11,850 bases of DNA. Origin: an uncultured Pirellulales bacterium. Its GTDB lineage: Bacteria; Planctomycetota; Planctomycetia; Pirellulales; Lacipirellulaceae. Positions 1 through 6,742 of the stretch are shown here, one piece after another. The notes under the pieces are model-generated. The model saw nothing but the letters and a program-made list of their open reading frames with translations, was not told the origin of the DNA and did no database searches. The translations under genes and the position numbers were made by a program. Numbering within the stretch: position 1 is the first letter of the stretch; each line of letters starts with the position of its first letter. The stretch spans positions 1 to 11,850 of the forward strand of contig CAMYJY010000102.1 of NCBI GenBank assembly GCA_947258835.1, given 5' to 3'.

Positions 1-157
1 GAGTTGCGAGTTGCGGGTTGCGAGTTGCGAGTTGCGGGTTGCGAGTTGCGGGTTGCGGTTTAGGTTTAGTAGTACACTCCGGCTAGGCGGGCACAGTAAC
101 TCGCGCCTCGAAACTCGTAACTCGCGCCTCCTTCCAACTCGCGCCTCGCAACTCTTC
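1..157. repeat. GAGTTGC/GCAACTC heptanucleotide array, inward-facing
   Basis: Positions 1-56 are eight perfect-register heptamers, GAGTTGC or GGGTTGC. Degenerate units follow to about 75. From about 108 to 157 related units appear on the opposite strand (ACTCGCGCCTC three times, and GCAACTC at 148-154), ending 3 nt before the ATG of the first oxidoreductase. The two halves are inverted relative to each other and could pair. The array starts at the window edge, so its true length is unknown. A related array lies before the dehydratase gene at 3237-3341. No Shine-Dalgarno is visible between array and ATG. Confidence 0.9.
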
Positions 158-1537
158 ATGTACGACACAATCATCATTGGCGCGGGGATGTCTGGGTTGG
201 CGGCCGGGATCCGGTTGGCCTACTACGATCAGCGGGTGTGCATTCTCGAACGCCATTCCACGATCGGGGGGCTCAATTCTTTTTACCGGATGCGAGGGCG
301 GAACTACGATGTTGGGCTCCACGCGCTGACCAATGTCACGCCCCCAGGGACCAAACGGGGGCCCTTGGCGCGTTTGCTGAAGCAGTTGCGCCTCTCTCGG
401 GATGCGCTGCAAATTTCGCCGCAATTGGGCTCCGAAATTATTTTCCCCGGGGTGCGGCTGCGGTTTGACAACGACCTGGATTTGCTCCGCGCGGAGATCG
501 CCCAGGCCTTTCCCGCTGAAGTCGACAATTTTGAGCGCTTGGTCAGTGAAATCGTGGAATATGATGACCTGGACGAATCGCATCAAGAGATTTCGGCCCG
601 GCAGAAATTGAACGCTGTATTCTCCGAGCCGCTGCTGGTGGAAATGCTATTTTGTCCTTTGATGTTTTATGGCTCAGCCCGTGAACATGACATGGACTGG
701 GGGCAGTTTTCCATCATGTTTCGCAGCATTTTTATGGAAGGTCTGGGACGGCCGTTGGCTGGGGTGCGGCTGATCCTGAAGCATTTGGTCCGCAAATTTC
801 GTGGACTGGGGGGCGAACTGAAGCTCCGCGCGGGGGTGCAGCGTTTGGCCGTGGAGGATGGCCGCGTGCGCGGTGTGGTCCTGAAGGACGGTACGGAACT
901 GACGGCTCGTCGCGTGCTGTCCTCGGCCGGTTGGCCGGAGACGATGCGGATGTGCGACGATGGCCAGCCGGTCACCAGCCGCGCCGCGGGGAGGCTGAGT
1001 TTTTGCGAAACCATTGCCACGCTCGACGTCCAGCCACAAGAGCTCGGGCACCGCAGCACCATCACGTTCTACAACGATTCCAGTGAGTTTGCGTGGACCA
1101 AACCGCAGGCCCCCTGTGATGTGCGGAGTGGCGTGATTTGTAGTCCCAATAATTTTGACTACGGTGGCCAGTTACTCGAGGAAGGCACAGTGCGGATTAC
1201 CGCACTGGCAAATTTTGACTACTGGCGGAATCTTGCCGAGGGCGACTACGCCCTGGAAAAACTCCGCTGGTACGACCGGATCACCGACTCCGCTGTCCGC
1301 TTTATTGCTGATTATCGGCAGCGCGTGGTCGATACCGACATGTTTACCCCCACCACCGTGGTCCGCTTCACCGGCCACGAAGGGGGAGCCATCTATGGCA
1401 CGCCCGAGAAACAATTTGACGGCCGGACCCATCTCGACAATTTGTTCGTCTGCGGCACCGATCAGGGGTTTGTGGGCATCGTGGGAAGTATTGTCAGTGG
1501 GATCAGCATGGCGAATCTGCATTGTTTGAGGGATTAG
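158..1537 (+). CDS. CrtI/phytoene desaturase-like FAD-dependent oxidoreductase (1)
   Basis: A 459-residue flavoprotein of the phytoene desaturase/CrtI-like NAD(P)/FAD amine-oxidoreductase group, expected to dehydrogenate or isomerise a long hydrophobic chain. The N-terminal Rossmann motif GAGMSG is at residues 8-13 after a short beta strand (YDTIIIG). The ribose-binding acidic residue E31 is in CILERH, followed by the GGL segment at 37-39. The C-terminal FAD-binding segment (residues about 427-455, DNLFVCGTDQGF...VSGISMAN) is intact. The reading frame is open back to position 11, but that part only translates the heptamer array; ATG 158 puts the Rossmann strand directly at the N-terminus as the family requires. 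No Shine-Dalgarno is seen. It is first in a same-strand run with a second CrtI-like gene, a FabZ-like and a FabI-like gene, so an acyl-chain substrate is more likely than a carotenoid. The substrate is inferred, not shown. Confidence 0.9.
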   Translation: MYDTIIIGAGMSGLAAGIRLAYYDQRVCILERHSTIGGLNSFYRMRGRNYDVGLHALTNVTPPGTKRGPLARLLKQLRLSRDALQISPQLGSEIIFPGVRLRFDNDLDLLRAEIAQAFPAEVDNFERLVSEIVEYDDLDESHQEISARQKLNAVFSEPLLVEMLFCPLMFYGSAREHDMDWGQFSIMFRSIFMEGLGRPLAGVRLILKHLVRKFRGLGGELKLRAGVQRLAVEDGRVRGVVLKDGTELTARRVLSSAGWPETMRMCDDGQPVTSRAAGRLSFCETIATLDVQPQELGHRSTITFYNDSSEFAWTKPQAPCDVRSGVICSPNNFDYGGQLLEEGTVRITALANFDYWRNLAEGDYALEKLRWYDRITDSAVRFIADYRQRVVDTDMFTPTTVVRFTGHEGGAIYGTPEKQFDGRTHLDNLFVCGTDQGFVGIVGSIVSGISMANLHCLRD

Positions 1538-1571
1538 CCTTGGATCAGGCGCAGCCTGATCCAAGGCTAAT
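1533..1571 (+). terminator. Perfect 18-bp hairpin containing the stop codon
   Basis: Arms 1533-1550 and 1554-1571 are exact reverse complements around the 3-nt loop GCA. The TAG stop (1535-1537) of the upstream oxidoreductase lies inside the left arm. No T-run follows on either strand, so it is not a canonical intrinsic terminator. It may terminate transcription, protect the 3' end, or attenuate read-through to the next gene 106 bp later. Confidence 0.6.
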
Positions 1572-1677
1572 GATGTGGTTCTCCGCAGAGCGATCCCCCA
1601 TCGATAGAGCCAGGCAAAATTGCTAAACTGGAAACGATCCGTTTCTAGTCCGTGAATCCCAGCCCCTCTCCCCCGCT

Positions 1678-3168
1678 ATGCCCAAAGACTTTCTGCAAGG
1701 TGCCCAAGACGCTTACGACGTGGTCGTGATTGGGAGCGGTTTGGCCGGCCTGACCGCGGCGAATATTTTGGCCCGCCAGGGGCGGAGCGTGTTGCTGCTG
1801 GAGCAGCATTACAAGCTGGGCGGTTTGGCCACTTGGTTCAAGCGGCCCGGCGGCCATATCTTTGATGTTTCCCTGCACGGTTTTCCCTATGGCATGGTGA
1901 AATCCTGCCGCCGCTATTGGTCCCGGGAAATTGCCGATTCGATTGTGCAGCTCGATGGCGTGCGCTTTGACAATCCCATGTTCTCGCTGCGGACAAGTTT
2001 TACGCGAGAAGATTTTACGCAACAGCTCATCGAGCATTTTGGTGTGGCGGAGGAAAAGGTGGTGGCCTTCTTCGACAAGGCCCGGGGGATGAACTTTTAC
2101 GACGAGCAGCAGATGACTACCCGCGAGCTGTTCGATGAGTTTTTTCCCGGACGCGAAGACGTGATCCGCCTGCTGATGGAACCGATTACTTATGCCAACG
2201 GGAGCACGCTCGAGGATCCGGCCATCAGTTATGGGATTGTCTTTTCCAACTTCATGTCGAAGGGCGTCTTTACGTTCCAGGGGGGGACCGACAAGCTGAT
2301 CCAGCAGATGCAAGCGGAGCTGGTCCACAACGGTGTCGATATCCGCATCAACTGCGATGCCACGGCGATCCACCTGCGGCACGGCCAAGTCGATGCGGTG
2401 GAGGTTGACGCCAAGGGCGGCACCCGGCGGATTCGCTGCCAGGCGGTGGTTTCCAATGCCAATTTACGGCAAACCATCTTTGAGTTGGTGGGCGAGGAAA
2501 AGTTCGACGGCAATTTTATTGATGAGGCCCGGGCCGTGCGGCTGAACAATAGTAGCACGCAAGTTTACCTGGCGCTGGCGCCCCACGACCATCTGGACGT
2601 GAAAGAGTTGGGCGATTTGCTGTTTAGCTCCACCGCGCCTTATTTTCGGACCGAGGCCCTCCTGTCGCGGGATATTACCAGTCGCACGTACTCATTTTAT
2701 TACCCCAAGACCAGACCCCACAGGGAACCGCGGTGCCTGATTGTTTCTAGCACCAATGCCCAGTACGGGGATTGGGCGAACCTGTCGGCGGAAGAGTACG
2801 CCGCCAGCAAGCAGGATTTGTGTGAGACCACGCTGGATGCGCTGGATCAATATGTGCCTCAGATTCGCCAGCGGGTGGTGCATGTGGAGGCCTCCACTCC
2901 GCGGAGTTTCCGGCACTACACGCATCATCCCGCCGGAGCCAGTTTTGGCACCAAGTTTGAGGGCCTGGCCGTGAGCCGTGCCTTGCCCCAGCAAGTGACT
3001 GGCCTCTATCACGCGGGCAGCGTGGGCATTATCATGTCCGGCTGGCTGGGAGCCATGAACTACGGAGTCATCGTCGCCAACGAGGTCGACAACCAACTAA
3101 TGACCAACAGCTCACGCAGCACCACAGGTGTGGAACGAGCCGTAGCTGAAGATATGGCTAAGGGCTAG
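1678..3168 (+). CDS. CrtI/phytoene desaturase-like FAD-dependent oxidoreductase (2)
   Basis: A 496-residue paralogue-type flavoprotein of the same CrtI-like group. The Rossmann motif GSGLAG is at 19-24 after YDVVVIG, E42 (LLLEQH) is the acidic end of strand 2, and GGLAT follows at 48-52. The middle region carries a typical 'FQGGTDKLIQQMQAEL' substrate-domain segment. The C-terminal FAD motif is GLYHAGSVGIIMSGWLGAMN, roughly residues 443-462. An additional polar tail of about 35 residues follows. ATG 1678 is chosen because it leaves only a 12-residue leader before the Rossmann strand; no Shine-Dalgarno is visible (C/T-rich upstream). The gap of 140 bp from the first oxidoreductase contains only the stop-codon hairpin and unremarkable sequence. 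Two different CrtI-like enzymes next to FabZ/FabI-like genes suggest sequential desaturation or isomerisation of an acyl chain (inference). Confidence 0.9.
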   Translation: MPKDFLQGAQDAYDVVVIGSGLAGLTAANILARQGRSVLLLEQHYKLGGLATWFKRPGGHIFDVSLHGFPYGMVKSCRRYWSREIADSIVQLDGVRFDNPMFSLRTSFTREDFTQQLIEHFGVAEEKVVAFFDKARGMNFYDEQQMTTRELFDEFFPGREDVIRLLMEPITYANGSTLEDPAISYGIVFSNFMSKGVFTFQGGTDKLIQQMQAELVHNGVDIRINCDATAIHLRHGQVDAVEVDAKGGTRRIRCQAVVSNANLRQTIFELVGEEKFDGNFIDEARAVRLNNSSTQVYLALAPHDHLDVKELGDLLFSSTAPYFRTEALLSRDITSRTYSFYYPKTRPHREPRCLIVSSTNAQYGDWANLSAEEYAASKQDLCETTLDALDQYVPQIRQRVVHVEASTPRSFRHYTHHPAGASFGTKFEGLAVSRALPQQVTGLYHAGSVGIIMSGWLGAMNYGVIVANEVDNQLMTNSSRSTTGVERAVAEDMAKG

Positions 3169-3187
3169 CGGCCAAGGCCGCTAGCCC
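3162..3187 (+). terminator. 12-bp hairpin containing the stop codon
   Basis: Arms 3162-3173 (GGGCTAGCGGCC) and 3176-3187 (GGCCGCTAGCCC) are perfect complements around AA. The TAG stop (3166-3168) of the second oxidoreductase is in the left arm. Two smaller GC palindromes follow directly: 3195-3209 (GGCGGC-AGT-GCCGCC) and 3210-3221 (GGCCG-AG-CGGCC). No T-run is present. The arrangement mirrors 1533-1571. Confidence 0.55.
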
Positions 3188-3236
3188 ATGCGAGGGCGGC
3201 AGTGCCGCCGGCCGAGCGGCCACTTGGAGGGGCTCG

Positions 3237-3341
3237 CCAACTCCTCACTCGCAACTCCTCACTCGCAACTCGCAACTCGCAACTCGCAACTCGCAACTCG
3301 CAACTCGCAACCCGCAACCCGCAACCCGCAACTCCCCCCCC
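3237..3341 (+). repeat. GCAACTC heptanucleotide array ending at the dehydratase ATG
   Basis: From 3244 to 3341 the sequence is fourteen consecutive 7-nt units: CTCACTC (2), GCAACTC (8), GCAACCC (3) and a final block of seven Cs. The register runs unbroken to the base before ATG 3342. The complement is the GAGTTGC unit seen at 1-56. The array replaces any ordinary ribosome binding site. Neighbouring GCAACTC copies are identical and the GCAACCC variants are grouped, which suggests recent tandem duplication. Confidence 0.93.
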
Positions 3342-3779
3342 ATGTCCCTGACAGCCATCAAAGCCGCCATCCCGCACCGCGAGCCGTTCTTGCTGCTAGA
3401 CGAAATTGTCGAGCAGACGGAACAGCGGATCGTTTGTCAAAAAACGTTTCAAGGGGACGAGTTCTGGTATCAAGGCCACTATCCCAATTATCCGCTGACA
3501 CCGGGGGTGCTGCTCTGCGAGGCTTCCATGCAGGCCGGGGCTGTGTTGTTGTCGGGTTATGCGGCCGCTGAGCCCGACGCCGTGCCCGTGGCAACCCGTG
3601 CCAACAACGTGCAGTTTAAGCAGATGGTCCTGCCGGGGGATACGGTGCTGATTGATGTCACGCTGACCGAACGGCTGGCCAACGCCTTTTTCATGAAGGC
3701 CAAAGTGACCCTGGGCGGCAAGGTGGCCGTACGTTTTGATTTCGCCTGTACTTTAACCCAACCGTCCCCTCGTTCGTGA
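3342..3779 (+). CDS. fabZ: FabZ-like 3-hydroxyacyl-ACP dehydratase
   Basis: A 145-residue single hot-dog-fold protein, the normal FabZ length. It dehydrates 3-hydroxyacyl-ACP to trans-2-enoyl-ACP. PHREPFLLLDEI at 11-22 is the conserved N-terminal FabZ segment. GHYPNYPLTPGVLLCE contains catalytic His46 and Glu60, 14 residues apart as in E. coli FabZ (His54/Glu68). VQFKQMVLPGD is the typical later strand. ATG 3342 is fixed by the start of homology and the end of the heptamer array. The enoyl reductase gene starts 27 bp after its stop, so the pair is almost certainly co-transcribed. It is probably a cluster-specific paralogue rather than the housekeeping enzyme (inference from its neighbours). 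Confidence 0.9.
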   Translation: MSLTAIKAAIPHREPFLLLDEIVEQTEQRIVCQKTFQGDEFWYQGHYPNYPLTPGVLLCEASMQAGAVLLSGYAAAEPDAVPVATRANNVQFKQMVLPGDTVLIDVTLTERLANAFFMKAKVTLGGKVAVRFDFACTLTQPSPRS

Positions 3780-3806
3780 TTTGCAGGGCGGGAGAGCGGA
3801 TGCGTG

Positions 3807-4649
3807 ATGCAGACTGATTTTTTACAACTTGCGGGCCAGCGGATCCTGGTCATGGGGGTGGCCAATCGCAAGAGTGTGGCCTACCACATCGGGGCTCTGT
3901 TGCAAGAGGTCGGGGCCGAGGTGATTTACACCGTGCGCTCCGAGGCCCGCCGCGCGTCCACGGAGAAATTATTATCCCCGGCCCAGGTTTTGGTTTGTGA
4001 TGTCGAGCATCAGGACCAGATCGATCGGCTGGCTCGTGATCTAGCTGCTGATGGCCAGCGGCTCGATGGCCTCGTCCATTCGATCGCCTTTGGTGACTAC
4101 ACCGCAGGCCCTCAGCCTTTTCACGAAACGAGTCGAGCCCAACTGCAGCGCGCCTTCGATATTTCCTGCTTCTCCCTGGTGGCCGTGTCCAACGCATTAA
4201 AAGACTTGTTCAGTCCACGGGCCTCGGTGGTCACGATTTCGATTTCGACGACCCGCATGGCCAGCGAAAGCTATGGATTTATGGCGCCGGTGAAGGCCGC
4301 CCTGGATTCGAGCCTGGCCTTCTTGGCCAAGTCGTTTAGCCGATTTTCGGAAGTACGCTTTAACGCCGTAGCGCCGGGCCTACTAAAAACGTCGGCTTCG
4401 GCGGGAATCCCCGGCTACGTCGATGCCTATCTGTTTGCAGAACAGGCAACGTTACGTCGGCGTGCGATTGAGACTGCCGAAGTGGCTGCCACAGCGGCCT
4501 TTTTATTGAGTCCTCGTGCCAGCGGCATCAATACCCAGCGTTTGGTGGTGGATGCGGGGATGGAGGTCAATTACTTCGACCAGCAAATCGTGTCTGGGTT
4601 CCTCGCCAGTGGTCTCGATTCCCAGCCCGGTCCGCCCGAGGGCCAATGA
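3807..4649 (+). CDS. fabI: FabI-like enoyl-ACP reductase (SDR family)
   Basis: A 280-residue short-chain dehydrogenase/reductase resembling FabI, which reduces trans-2-enoyl-ACP with NAD(P)H. RILVMGVANRKSVAYHIG at 12-29 is the FabI-type nucleotide-binding segment, CDV is at 64-66 and HSIAF at 91-95. The catalytic Y-x6-K is Tyr156/Lys163 (YGFMAPVK), the same numbering as E. coli FabI. FNAVAPG and the C-terminal VVDAGMEV strand are present. The position equivalent to FabI Tyr146 reads Ile, so this is an atypical member. GTG 3804 immediately precedes ATG 3807; a GGGAGAG at 3790-3796 is the only clear Shine-Dalgarno in the cluster and could serve either. The C-terminal 20-25 residues (SGLDSQPGPPEGQ) are polar and likely disordered. 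A functionally divergent SDR reductase is the main alternative. Confidence 0.85.
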   Translation: MQTDFLQLAGQRILVMGVANRKSVAYHIGALLQEVGAEVIYTVRSEARRASTEKLLSPAQVLVCDVEHQDQIDRLARDLAADGQRLDGLVHSIAFGDYTAGPQPFHETSRAQLQRAFDISCFSLVAVSNALKDLFSPRASVVTISISTTRMASESYGFMAPVKAALDSSLAFLAKSFSRFSEVRFNAVAPGLLKTSASAGIPGYVDAYLFAEQATLRRRAIETAEVAATAAFLLSPRASGINTQRLVVDAGMEVNYFDQQIVSGFLASGLDSQPGPPEGQ

Positions 4650-4656
4650 GTGTTTA

Positions 4657-4676
4657 GGGGGGTAGGGTAGGGGGGG
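4657..4676 (+). other. Potential G-quadruplex motif
   Basis: G6-TA-GGG-TA-G7 begins 8 nt after the enoyl reductase stop. It offers four GGG runs with loops of 2, 2 and 1 nt on the transcribed-sense strand. Formation is a prediction from the motif alone. Confidence 0.45.
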
Positions 4677-4785
4677 CTATTCCGTGAGGCTGGGCTGGCA
4701 GGTTTTTGCTGACCAGCAACATGTGGGGAGCAGCCAGCGACCTAGCCGCGGGTACAGGAACGCACTTCCAGGTTGGTGTCCTCCC

Positions 4786-4938
4786 GGGGTCTGGCTCATT
4801 TTTTCGGCGCGATTGACTGAATTACCAGCACCAGCACGGCCGCCGAAAAAATGTGCCTGACCCCCTCGACTTCTCGATTGACTGAATTACCAACACCAGC
4901 ACGGCCGCCGAAAAAATGTGCCTGACCCCCTCGACTTC
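4786..4938. repeat. REP/MITE-like inverted-repeat element with 65-bp partial duplication
   Basis: The left arm 4786-4809 (GGGGTCTGGCTCATTTTTTC then GGCG) is an imperfect reverse complement (two mismatches in 24) of 4841-4864 (CGCCGAAAAAATGTGCCTGA then CCCC). The two arms enclose a 31-bp centre. The centre plus right arm is repeated: 4810-4874 and 4875-4938 match at 63 of 64 positions. The right-arm word ATGTGCCTGACCCC resembles dispersed palindromic repeats associated with REP-type (Y1/RAYT) transposases; that link comes from memory of the word, not a search. Confidence 0.7.
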
Positions 4939-5188
4939 GGGTCGAGGTTGGATTCCCCCCACGAATCTGGGCCAATTCTGGCATGAGTCGTACCTGGGTG
5001 GTATGGTATCCTATACATAAAGCAGGCGCGCTGGGTGTACCGCGCTGGCTTTCCCGCGCAGCCCTGCGGGCCATCGTTTGCCGTCCTGAAAACGCTCCTC
5101 AGGTAGAGAGCTTTGTTGCCGGCGGCTGGCCCTGCGTTTTGTCCTAGCCGGGCAGACTTACGTCCGTAACAGAGATTGCTTTTCTCCC

Positions 5189-6742
5189 ATGTCCCAAGCT
5201 GAGGCCCAACGATTCCTGGATCTGCTGAAGCGGAGTCAGCTGGTTGAAGACGATCAGCTGACCAAGTTTCAGGAGCAATATCAGCGTGAATTTGGCGCGC
5301 TGCCCGAGGGTCAGGAGGCGCTGGCGGAGGCCCTGGTGGAAGCCGGGCTGATCACCTCCTGGCAGGCCGAGAAATTACTGGCAGGTAAGCATCGCGGCTT
5401 CATCTTGGGCAAGTACAAATTGTTGGGGCAACTCGGCAAGGGAGGCATGAGCACGGTCTATCTGGCCGAGCATATCTTAATGCGGGCCCGCCGCGCCATT
5501 AAAGTGTTGCCCCGCAATCGCGTGGAAGATGCCACATATTTGAAGCGTTTTCGACTTGAGGCCCGGGCGGCCGCCAAGCTCGACGATCCAAATATTGTGC
5601 GGGCCTACGACATCGATCAAGAAGGGGATACGCATTTTTTAGTGATGGAGTATGTCCAGGGCAAGGATCTCCATGTCTTGGTCAAAGAGGAGGGTCCCCT
5701 CGATTTTTATGCGGCTGCGGATTACATCGCCCAGGTTGCCAATGGGCTGACCCACGCGCATGCGATGGGGCTGGTGCATCGTGATATCAAGCCAGCCAAT
5801 TGTCTGTTGGATGAGAAGCATGTCGTCAAGCTGCTCGATATGGGCTTGGCCCGCATCACGGATGACGAAGCCTCGCTGACGTTGGACAACAACGAAAACG
5901 TCTTGGGCACGGCCGACTACCTCTCACCCGAGCAGGCCCTCAACAGTCACTTGGCGGATCACCGTTCCGACATCTACAGCCTGGGCTGTACGCTGTACTA
6001 CCTGCTGACGGGGCATGCTCCTTTCCCCGAGGGGCCCATCTCACAGCGGCTGATGAAGCACCAGACGGAAGATCCTCCGAGCATCATGCGGGAACGTCCG
6101 GATGTGCCCCCGACGTTGCTGCATATCTGCGAAAGGATGATGGCCAAGTCGCCCGACGATCGCTACCAGTCGGCAGCCGACGTGGCGGAGCGTTTGACGG
6201 AATGGCTGGAGGATCATGGCCGCGAGGTGGGAGATAGCGGCAAGGCCTCGGAGGATTCTGGCCTAGGCAGCGACGTTTTTCGTCGTTTTAAGGAGTCGAT
6301 CCAACGCGGTGCCAAGGAATCTGGGGGGAGCGGGATTCATGGTCAGCCCCAGCGCCCCCCGGCACGATCGATCGCGTCCAGTTCGGAGTCGGAAGAGGAG
6401 ATGGGGCTGGCGCCCTTGGATGAGGAAGAGGTCGCTACCGAGGATGATTTCAGTCTCAGCGATTCCGCCAGTTCGACCGACAACCTGACGCCGTCGTTGG
6501 AAGAGACTCAGACGGAGGGCCCGCAGCTGTCTTTAATCGAAGAGGACCTGGAACAGCAGGAAGCCGAACAAGTCGAGGTGGCCCCCCGTTTTCAAAGACA
6601 AGAAGGGGAAATCGATCCTCTCCGTCCGCCCAATTTCAAGGGGCCCAGCTATGGTCGCTCTCCTTGGTTGTACGTGGGAATCGGTGCGGGATTGTTGTGC
6701 TTGCTAGGCATCATTTTCATTTTGGCCGTTGCACAGGGCTGA
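5189..6742 (+). CDS. Ser/Thr protein kinase with C-terminal membrane anchor
   Basis: A 517-residue Hanks-type kinase. Residues 1-70 form the small helical N-terminal module common before planctomycete kinases (ALVEAGLITSWQAEKLLAGK). The kinase domain spans roughly 75-340: glycine loop GKGGMSTV 83-90, ATP-anchoring Lys105 (AIK), helix-C Glu124, catalytic loop HRDIKPAN 197-204, and metal-binding DMG 217-219 in place of DFG. It continues with the SPE form of APE at 246-248 and Asp261 of subdomain IX. All catalytic residues are present. Residues about 350-480 are an acidic Ser/Glu-rich disordered linker. One hydrophobic helix (about 493-514, LYVGIGAGLLCLLGIIFILA) ends the protein, making it tail-anchored with the kinase on the cytoplasmic side. 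ATG 5189 has no strong Shine-Dalgarno. It is transcribed alone and converges on the condensing enzyme gene. The substrate is unknown. Confidence 0.93.
   Translation: MSQAEAQRFLDLLKRSQLVEDDQLTKFQEQYQREFGALPEGQEALAEALVEAGLITSWQAEKLLAGKHRGFILGKYKLLGQLGKGGMSTVYLAEHILMRARRAIKVLPRNRVEDATYLKRFRLEARAAAKLDDPNIVRAYDIDQEGDTHFLVMEYVQGKDLHVLVKEEGPLDFYAAADYIAQVANGLTHAHAMGLVHRDIKPANCLLDEKHVVKLLDMGLARITDDEASLTLDNNENVLGTADYLSPEQALNSHLADHRSDIYSLGCTLYYLLTGHAPFPEGPISQRLMKHQTEDPPSIMRERPDVPPTLLHICERMMAKSPDDRYQSAADVAERLTEWLEDHGREVGDSGKASEDSGLGSDVFRRFKESIQRGAKESGGSGIHGQPQRPPARSIASSSESEEEMGLAPLDEEEVATEDDFSLSDSASSTDNLTPSLEETQTEGPQLSLIEEDLEQQEAEQVEVAPRFQRQEGEIDPLRPPNFKGPSYGRSPWLYVGIGAGLLCLLGIIFILAVAQG

Larger units (their letters stand above)
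4650..5188. other. 539-bp intergenic region, no credible gene
   Basis: This region separates the lipid-type cluster from the kinase. It holds a G-rich motif (4657-4676), a small hairpin (4706-4719, TTGCTG-AC-CAGCAA) and an inverted-repeat element with a partial 65-bp duplication (4786-4938). Next comes a 7-bp hairpin (4929-4947, CCTCGAC/GTCGAGG). At 5001-5016 there is a partly palindromic AT-richer patch containing weak -10-like words (TATCCT, TATACA), which could belong to the kinase promoter, but no convincing -35 accompanies it. Open frames crossing the region read through repeats and have no recognisable protein. Confidence 0.75.

Noticed and set aside
11..157. N-terminal extension of the first oxidoreductase (in-frame ATG at 11)
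   Set aside because: The 49 residues merely translate the heptamer array (ELRVASC-type peptide); the Rossmann strand starts right after ATG 158.
1645..2388. Minus-strand frame of 247 codons
   Set aside because: It is a shadow of the second CrtI-like gene, with no recognisable motif of its own.
3188..3571. Plus-strand frame of 127 codons running through the heptamer array
   Set aside because: It is out of frame with the FabZ-like gene and translates the repeat (NSQLATR-type peptide).
4796..5074. Minus-strand frame of 92 codons
   Set aside because: It crosses the duplicated inverted-repeat element, so the product is repeat-derived.
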